Shown here piece after piece: positions 1 to 8,200 of a DNA stretch of 23,119 bases. Origin of the DNA: Suillus spraguei (lineage: Eukaryota; Basidiomycota; Agaricomycetes; Boletales; Suillaceae); assembly GCA_016800925.1 (NCBI GenBank), contig JABCPU010000867.1:1-23119 (forward strand), given 5' to 3'. Position numbers and translations under genes: made by a program. The notes under the pieces were generated by a model, which worked only from the letters and a program-made list of their open reading frames with translations, made no database searches and was not told the origin of the DNA. Numbering within the stretch: position 1 is the stretch's first letter; each line of letters opens with the position of its first letter.

Positions 1-391
1 GCCATTCAATAGCAAAAAAATAGCAAAAATCATGCAAAATCAAGCCAAGTCCGAACAAGGTTTTCGCCTAAAGCTACGCTTCAGATTGAACGAAATAAAG
101 CAAAATCAACAATCCAATAGCAAATAAATAGCAAAATCACGCAAAATGAACCCCAGTCCTGACTAGGTTTTCGCCTCAAACTATGCTTCAGATTAAACAA
201 AATAAAGCATTCCGATAGCAAAAAAATAGCACAAATCAAGCAAAGTCAAGCCCAGTCCTGACGAGGTTTTCGCCTAAAGCCACGCTTCAGATTAAACAAA
301 AAAAGCAAAATCAAGCATTCCGATAGCAAAAAAATACCCAAAATCACACCCAGTCCTGACGAGGTTTTCGCCTAAAGCCACGCTTCAGATT
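1..391 (+). repeat. Partial copy of the 1,435-bp satellite (left flank)
   Basis: This stretch is nearly identical to 11428-11819 of the large tandem array on the right side of the window and has the same orientation. The only difference I found is one base in an A-run near 299-304 (seven A here, eight in the array copies). It contains four of the array's internal units built round the motif AGGTTTTCGCCT. Identity stops abruptly after the CAGATT at 386-391: array copies continue with an A-rich stretch, whereas here a G-rich junction follows. No coding potential is evident. The window begins inside the repeat, so the true left extent is unknown. Confidence 0.93.
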
Positions 392-480
392 TTAGAGGGT
401 TTTTGCAAGTGGGGTTGGGTTTGGGTTCAGGTTGGGTTCTCATTTTTTGGCGTAGAGTTATATAGAGTCACTGTTGGTAT
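392..480 (+). other. G-rich junction between two satellites
   Basis: Single-copy sequence joins the 1,435-bp repeat to the 87-bp satellite. Positions 411-436 hold closely spaced G runs (GGGG, GGG, GGG, GG, GGG) separated by TT-type spacers. This resembles degenerate telomere-like DNA or a G-quadruplex former, but it is not a regular TTAGGG array. No gene is visible. Confidence 0.5.
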
Positions 481-484
481 AGAG

Positions 485-1565
485 CTATATCACCTCATAT
501 AGGACCATATATATATGCGCTGCAGGCAAGAGATATATCATGGTACCAAATGGCACTGGACCCGATGGGACTATGTGAGCCCATATAGGACCATATATAT
601 ATGCGCTGCAGGCAAGAGATATATCATGGTACCAAATGGCACTGGACCTCGATGGGACTATGTGAGCCCATATAGGACCATATATATATGCGCTGCAGGT
701 AAGAGATATATCATGGTACCAAAATGGCACTGGACCTCGATGGGACTATGTGAGCCCATATAGGACCATATATATATGCGCTAACAGCTAAGAGATATAT
801 CAATGGTACCAATAGACCTCGACCTCGATGGGACTATGTGAGCCCCTATAGGACCATATATATATGCGCTGCAGCTAAGAATATATCAATGGTACCAAAT
901 AGACCTCGACCTCGATGGACTATGTGAGCCCATATAGGACCATATATATATGCGCTGCAGGTAAGAGATATATCATGGTACCAACTAGACCTCGACCTCG
1001 ATGGGACTATGTGAGGCCCATATAGGACCATATATATATGCGCTGCAGATAAGAGATATATCATGGTACCAACTAGACCTCGACCCTCGATGGGACTATG
1101 TGACCTCATATAGGACCATATATATATGCGCTGTAAGTAAAAGTCGACCTCGATGGGACTATGTGAGCCCATATAGAACCATATATATATGCGCTGCAGG
1201 TAAGAGATATATCATGGTACCAAATAGAACTCGACCTCGATGGGACTATGTGAGCCCATATAGGACCATATATATATGCACTGCAGGTACGAGTTATATC
1301 AATGGTAACCAAATAGAACTGGACCTCGATGGGACTATGTGACCTCATATAGACCATGCAATGCAGGTATGAGATATATCAATGGTATTACATAGAACTG
1401 GACCTCGATGTGACTACCTGACCTCATATAGGACCATATATATATGTGCTAGGGTAAGAGATATATCATGGTACCAAATGGCACTGGACCTCGATGGGAC
1501 TTGTGAGCCTGTATAGGACCATATATATATGCGCTGCAGCTAAGAGATATACCATGGTACCAAAT
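485..1565 (+). repeat. 87-bp satellite, forward arm
   Basis: About 12 head-to-tail monomers. The anchor AGGACC falls at 501, 587, 673, 762, 850, 936, 1023 and 1112, giving periods of 86-89 bp; one later monomer is shortened to 63 bp. Each monomer carries three short palindromes: CATATATATATG, CTGCAG (or a variant) and GGTACC. Monomers differ by scattered substitutions and 1-3 base indels. Since 87 is divisible by three and stops are sparse, open frames run through the array on both strands with a 29-residue period; these are a by-product of the repeat and not genes. Confidence 0.95.
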
Positions 1566-1860
1566 ATGTATATATCTCTTACCTGTAGCATATATAAATA
1601 TTGTCCTATACAGGGTCACATAGTGCCATCCAGGTCCAGTTCTATTATATATCTTATAGCTGCAGCACATATAGATAGGATTCTATATAAGGCAACATTA
1701 TCCAGGACCACTCCTATCTGGCACAATATGATATATCTATTATATGCAGCACATATCCATATGGTCCTATACAAGGTGACATTTATTTGAGGACTCCACC
1801 TTTATCCAGGACCAGTCCTATCTGCGCAATGATATATTTGTTATTGTGCAACACATATAT
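1566..1860 (-). repeat. Degenerate 87-bp satellite, inverted block
   Basis: Orientation flips at about 1566: TAAGAGATATAC (1541-1555 region) is answered by GTATATATCTCTTA just downstream. The monomers here are strongly diverged copies in reverse orientation. Landmarks such as a CTCTTACCTGTAGCATATATA-like string and GTCCTATACAGGGTCACATA remain recognisable. The segment CATCCAGGTCCAGTTCTAT (1627-1645) resembles hairpin arms found in two introns of the gene downstream. Confidence 0.7.
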
Positions 1861-2080
1861 CATGGTACTGGTACCAAATAGAACTGGACCTGATGGACTA
1901 TGTCACCTCATATCGGATGATATCTGCACTGCACAATAATAATAATAGATATATCGTTGCACCAGATGGGACTGGTTCTAGATGAGCCTTGTATAGGATC
2001 ATATGTTTACACACTGCAGGTAACAAATATATCATTGCGTCAGATAGGGCTGGCTCTGGATAGGACTACATTGCCTACAT
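1861..2080 (+). repeat. Degenerate 87-bp satellite, short forward block
   Basis: About two to three strongly diverged monomers in forward orientation, with GGTACC followed by AATAGAACTGGACCTGATGG and later CACACTGCAGGTAACAAATATATC. It lies between two reverse blocks, so this region has been inverted more than once or was assembled from fragments. No gene is seen. Confidence 0.6.
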
Positions 2081-2185
2081 CTCAATGCGAGTAGTGATCT
2101 CTAACACATATAGATATGGCTTCATAGATAGGAAACTAGATGAGGTAATAATATAGTCCCATGCAGAACCATTCATATTTGGTGC
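2081..2185. other. Diverged spacer at the satellite turning point
   Basis: About 105 bases with only faint resemblance to the satellite lie between the last forward fragment and the first clean reverse monomer. I see no ORF, RNA gene or strong hairpin. Confidence 0.45.
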
Positions 2186-4620
2186 AATGATATATCTCTT
2201 ACCTGCGGCGCATATATATATGGTCCTATAGGGACTCATATAGTCCCATCAAGGTCCCAGTGCCATAGGTACCATGATATATCTGTTACCTGCAGCGCAT
2301 ATATATATGGCCCTATATGGGCTCACATAGTCCCATCGAGGTCGAGTTCTATTTGGTACCATGATATATCTTTTACTTACAGCGCATATATATATGGTCC
2401 TATATGAGTCACATAGTCCCATCGAGGTCGAGGTCTATTTGGTACCATGATATGTCTCTTATCTGCAGCGCATATATATATGGTCCTATATGGGCTCACA
2501 TAGTCCCATCGAGGTCGAGGTCTATTTGGTACCATTGATATATCTTGTACCTGCACGCATATATATATGGTCCTATAGGGGCTCACATAGTCCCATCGAG
2601 GTCCAGTGCCATTTGGTACCATGATATATCTTTACTTACAGCGCATATATATATGGTCCTATATGAGGTCACATAGTCCCATCAAGGTCGAGGTCTATTT
2701 GGTACCATGATATGTCTCTTATCTGCAGCGCATATATATATGGTCCTATATGGGCTCACATAGTCCCATCGAGGTCGAGGTCTATTTGGTACCATTGATA
2801 TATCTTGTACCTGCAGCGCATATATATATGGTCCTATAGGGGTCACATAGTCCCATCGAGGTCCAGTGCCATTTGGTAGCATGATATATCTTTTACTTAC
2901 AGCGCATATATATATGGTCCTAATATGGGCTCACATAGTCCCATCAAGGTCGAGGTCTATTTGGTACCATGATATGTCTCTTATCTGCAGCGCATATATA
3001 TATGGTCCTATATGGGCTCACATAGTCCCATCGAGGTCGAGGTCTATTTGGTACCATGATATATCTCTTAGCTGCAGCGCATATATATATGGTCCTATAT
3101 GGGCTCACATAGTCCCATCGAGGTCAGTGCCATTTGGTAGCATGATATATCTTTACTTACAGCGCATATATATATGGTCCTATATGGGTCACATAGTCCC
3201 ATCGAGGTCGAGTCTATTTGGTACCATGATATGTCTCTTACTGCAGCGCATATATATATGGTCCTATATGGGCTCACATAGTCCCATCGAGGTCGAGGTC
3301 TATTTGGTACCATGATATATCTTGTACCTGCAGCGCATATATATATGGTCCTATAGGGCTCACATAGTCCCATCGAGGTCAGTGCCATTTGGTACCATGA
3401 TATATCTTTTACTACAGCGCATATATATGGTCCTATATGAGGTCACATAGTCCCATCAAGGTCGAGGTCTATTTGGTACCATATATCTCTTACCTGCAGC
3501 GCATATATATATGGTCCTATATGGGCTCACATAGTCCCATCGAGGTCGAGGTCTATTTGGTACCATTGATATATCTGTACCTGCAGCGCATATATATATG
3601 TCCTATAGGGGCTCACATAGTCCCATCGAGGTCCAGTGCCATTTGGTAGCATGATATATCTTTACTGCAGCGCATATATATATGGTCCTATATGAGGTCA
3701 CATAGTCCCATCAAGGTCGAGGTCTATTTGGTAACCATGATATGTCTCTTATCTGCAGCGCCATATATATATGGTCCTATATGGGCTCACATAGTCCCAT
3801 CGAGGTCGAGGTCTATTTGGTACCATTGATATATCTTGTACCTGCAGCGCATATATATATGGTCCTATAGGGGCTCACATAGTCCCATCGAGGTCCAGTG
3901 CCATTTGGTAGCATGATATATCTTTTACTTACAGCGCATATATATATGGTCCTATATGAGGTCACATAGTCCCATCGAGGTCGAGGTCTAGTTGGTACCA
4001 TGATATATCTCTTATCTGCAGCGCATATATATATGGTCCTATATGGGCTCACATAGTCCCATCGAGGTCGAGGTCTATTTGGTACCATTGATATATCTCT
4101 TAGCTGCAGCGCATATATATATGGTCCTATATGGGCTCACATAGTCCCATCGAGGTCCAGTGCCATTTGGTACCATGATATATCTCTTACCCTAGCACAT
4201 ATATATATGGTCCTATATGAGGTCAGGTAGTCGCATTGAGGTCCAGTTCTATGTAATACCATTGATATATCTCATACCTGCATTGCATGGTCCTATATGA
4301 GGTCACATAGTCCCATCGAGGTCGAGGTCTATTTGGTACCATGATATATCTCTTACCTGCAGCGCATATATATATGGTCCTATATGGGCTCACATAGTCC
4401 CATCGAGGTCCAGTTCTATTTGGTACCATTGATATATCTCGTACCTGCAGCGCATATATATATGGTCCTATATGGGCTCACATAGTCCCATCGAGGTCAG
4501 TTCTATTTGGTACCATTGATATATCTCGTACCTGCAGCGCATATATATATGGTCCTATAGGAGCTCACATAGTCCCATCAAGGTCCAGTGCCATTTGGTA
4601 CCATGATACATCTTTTACCT
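2186..4620 (-). repeat. 87-bp satellite, reverse arm
   Basis: About 28 monomers of the same family as the forward arm, read on the minus strand. Landmarks are GCGCATATATATATGGTCC, CACATAGTCCCATCGAGGTC and GGTACCAT. The arm is longer and more uniform than the forward arm and ends sharply at about 4620, where single-copy DNA begins. A 107-bp variant block at 4184-4290 is the reverse complement of 1354-1460 with only two differences by my count. Confidence 0.95.
2451..3750 (-). repeat. Three-monomer higher-order repeat, about 260 bp
   Basis: Within the reverse arm three monomer types follow each other in fixed order. The first has GAGGTCAC, then TATGTCTCTT. The second has GGGCTCAC, then ATTGATATATCTTGTACC. 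The third has CCAGTGCCATTTGGTAGC, then a TTTACTTACAG string. The diagnostic TATGTCT recurs at 2451, 2711, 2973, 3230 and 3741, so steps are about 257-262 bp. One expected copy near 3488 has lost its marker. This is the pattern left when blocks of three monomers are amplified together. Confidence 0.75.
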
Positions 4621-5281
4621 ACCCCATGAACAGTTGTATCCTCTTAAGGTAGAGTGGATTCGACCAACATCACGTGATTGTGACATCATGTGATGTTGTA
4701 TGTGTCAGCCATGCCGAGTGTTATGCCAAAGTACAGTTAAGTACAGTAGAAATGTAATGACTTTGGTACAGCAAGGTCAAGAGATTGCATTAAATGAGCT
4801 CTGACTTCACAGGATTGTAATAAAGTCACCATATCTCTGGCTGTTAAGACATTGAGTTGACAGTTACCGGATACTGATATCAAGGTCTTATATGTTGTCA
4901 TATCTGTATAGCCATATACAGCCATAATAGCCTTTGCTTGATAATTCATTCAGTTGCCATACATCTTTGAATCCACAAGATCTCTACCTATCGAAAAACA
5001 GTTATGTCCTCCTCATATAGATGCATCTGGATGCAGGTAATAAGAACAGAAAATTCTCAATATGCAGATAATGAGAACAATAATAATGGGTCATAGGTTA
5101 TTATTTACTTCTTTATTTTTCTTCATCCAGAGACGTCTCGCAGACAACATATATGGTGATACATTATTTAAATGTTGATATAAATATATCGTTTGAATCA
5201 TCGAACATGAGGCACTTTAGGGCAGGATAGAGGTGGAAACTGTAAGCACATACTGATTGATCGGCTCTCAACGATAACGCC
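4621..5281 (+). promoter_or_regulatory. Single-copy upstream region with a TATA-like box
   Basis: AT-rich DNA between the satellite and the gene start. TATAAATA sits at 5179-5186, about 100 bases before the proposed ATG, a plausible distance for a fungal promoter; the transcription start itself cannot be read. The ATG at 5282 is in a favourable context (CGCCATGG). A minus-strand open frame of 70 codons at 4737-4949 has no recognisable features and was not called. The assignment of promoter function is inference. Confidence 0.4.
4665..4698. repeat. Inverted repeat with CACGTG core
   Basis: A 14-base arm (4665-4678) is matched by its reverse complement (4685-4698) with one mismatch and a six-base spacer. 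The left arm itself contains the perfect palindrome ATCACGTGAT, which includes a CACGTG E-box as bound by bHLH factors. It lies right after the satellite edge and about 600 bases upstream of the gene, so it may be a factor site or the relic of a transposon terminus. Confidence 0.55.
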
Positions 5282-8200
5282 ATGGATCACCAAGCAAAAG
5301 AAAAAGGAAAAAACAATGAAGCTAGCTCTGTGAGTGATCTATGATGATGCAACAAATATGATGAGCTCATTGAATGTCATGAAATCACCTATGAAGTCGA
5401 CAGAAGACAATAGCACAGATGGACATCCAGCAGAGGCCATAGTGCTTGATGAGCGGGCAATCAAAATCCAACAGCTGGACGCTGCATTAGAGAAAGCCAA
5501 GATCGGAATAGGCAAAATTGACTTACTTCAGATCGACAATCCATTGAAGTTTGGTGTGTATAATGATCGTCTGCAAAAATCAACCGAGGTCAAACAAAAT
5601 GCTCGACTCATTCAAGACCAATGGAATCCAAGCTTTTGTACCTGGAAACACATTGGCCATTATTGTTGAGCCTGCACGAATCTCCCCCAATCAGCAGTTA
5701 GGAGGAGATTGGCATGATCTCACCACCATAGCGGAGGTCAAGTTTCAGGACAACGAGCCACTTATCCTGGCAAGTGGTCAGCATCGATATGCTGCGCTGC
5801 AGAGGATGGAGAATACTCACTTTGATGAACAACTCCAAATTAAGAAGCAGTTGAAACAGCTGCAGGACAAGGGGGAACTGAATGATGAAGAAAGGGAAGT
5901 GCATGAGGAGCTACAAAAACTCGAGGCTGATGTGCAGAGGCGCTTGAGAGGGTTGGGGTTTTGGGGAGTTACGCTGTATGACAAAAGTAAGTCAATGACA
6001 CAGTGATAGCCTGGGAAATTCCCCATCCAGTCCTGGTTCTACATGGGACTGAGATCGCAAAGGTCCCATCAAGAACCAGGACTGGATGTGGGTGGCTGTC
6101 AAGATGATCAATACAGTACGCTGAATGATGCACTAGATATCATTGACAACAACAAGAGCGAGTTGGGAAATCACTTAAGCCGCAACCAGGCACTGCACGT
6201 CTACCCTGAGACGCAGGAAGAACACTTGATATCAATCCTGCGCAAGATGCATGACATGTTTGAGGAGGAGGGGGAAGCTGGAGCATTGAAAGCACTGGAA
6301 GCTCAATTTTCAAAACAAAGTGACACAAAATCTTCAAGGCTCACCAAAGTACTGAAGGACACTCGTTTGATGCTTGTGCTAATGAGAGATGTATTGCCAA
6401 TGGGCAAGCATTTCCGTGAGCGCCATGAGCTGTCAGTGCGTTGGCTGAACCAGTCAATAGAGGTCGTCATGGGGGTGAGCAGCTGATTAATGCTCATGGG
6501 TGCCTTACACAAGATTTATGTCCGAACAGATGTATATGATATTCATGTCGAATGAGTTGAAGGTATATCGAATGCTAGCTTCTGAAGACTATTTTCCAAG
6601 CTATCGCAAGATATCCGCATTGGTGGAGGCGTCTGAGTGCGATGACGAGGAAGGAGCAGCCGCATGCCAAACACTACAAGAGTTACGCGAGCAAATGATG
6701 GCTGCCACTCCGGGGAACCCAAAAATATTTGTTCCCTACCTAGAAGATATCGATGAGGCTGCGATCAAATGTTTCCAGAGTTATGATGGAGCATTGGGAA
6801 CATCAAATTCAAATTATCGCATCACACTGCATCACTATCGTGATGATGTCGTCGAGATCCTTCATACCGGATTCATGATTCATACCTTGCGACCTACAGA
6901 AGAAATGAAATGGCTGGATACCGTGTTAGCACGTATCATGGTTTGGCTGACACCAGTCATGCAAGAGCACATGCAGATGCCATTGGTGACTGGGATGGTC
7001 CTAGATAAAGTGTGGACGGAATTAACATCAGTGAAGGAAGGGTACAAGGAGGTGAGCATAAGAGAGTTTGATAGCAGGAAATAAGAACTTACCCGTGTTT
7101 CAGATTTCTCGATGGTTCGAACCATTGCTTGATACAATGAAGATCAATGTCGGAAATACACATGCTGTTGATGATGGCACCGAAGCACTGTTCTGCAGCA
7201 TTGAGCGGGTTAGGGGAGTGCACAAGGAGCATGCACTTCAAGAAGTAAGCAAATACAGACCAGAGGAAAGACTTATGAACGAGTGTTCTGCAGGTGTGGT
7301 CTGTCTTATGGGAAGGCAGGACAAGTGCGGTGCTGCAACTACACAATAAGATGTCGACTGCAAGCATGGAGGAGACTATGAAGCAAAGGGCTACAACAAA
7401 AAAGCGCATTCCAGACCAGGGTGGAAACAAGAACCGGAGGCAACAAAGTCAGACTCGACGGCACTATATGATGTCAATGAAGAAGTACATGGGGGAAGAA
7501 TCATTGATATGCCAGCATCAATGATGAGTAAGACTGGTATGCGGGGCATGATGGCCACTGCATGGGACTGGAAACGAAAAAGCCATCAAGAAGCAAGCAC
7601 GCAGAGAGGCTATACCATCAATACAAGGCATCCTGATGGAGATGAACTTTGCAGCAACCTACCGTCCTAAAGTTCTCGACGATCCATTGATCTGGGATCT
7701 GCGAGCAAAGTTGGAAAATATCATAAACACGCACCACATTGGCTCAAAACTCAGAACTGCAACAGCTGGATCACTCGCGAGTACAAAATGGTGGACGTAT
7801 TGGGATGGTATTGATGTGCCCCGACCATCAGCAGATGTCGAACCTGTGATGGATGAAGACACCCAGAAGCAGCAGATTGAAATCCTGCATAGGACTGCAG
7901 CAGAAAAGGCCGATAAAGATGCGATTCTGAAGGTCATCAAGAGCATCCTGGCGATGCCCATGTCGCGCCTGACTCCTGACAAGAAAAGTCCTGTTTCAAG
8001 CGAAGTGGCTGAGGCCATCAACCAGTTAAAACAGGTACGTACATGGAAGACCCAAGATGCATTTGCTGACTGTGTGTCGACAAAAGGTTCTGTCACTTGG
8101 TGCATCTCGCATGCGAATTCGTACCTCGACTGGAATAGACGAACACAAATTCGATCCAGAAGTCCATCATGTGGACCTTCATATACCTGATATTGAAGGC

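Noticed and set aside
485..4429. Long open frames on both strands across the 87-bp satellite (up to 149 codons), with repeated IYICAAGKRYIMVPN-like peptides
   Set aside because: They follow from the 87-bp (29-codon) period and sparse stops, occur in both orientations, and are broken by monomer indels that ignore the frame.
485..4620. CRISPR array
   Set aside because: The period is regular, but the whole 87 bp is repeated with no unique spacers, orientation reverses, and the neighbouring gene has spliceosomal introns.
4737..4949. Minus-strand 70-codon open frame
   Set aside because: No protein-like features, located in the AT-rich upstream region of the gene, and no splice or start context.
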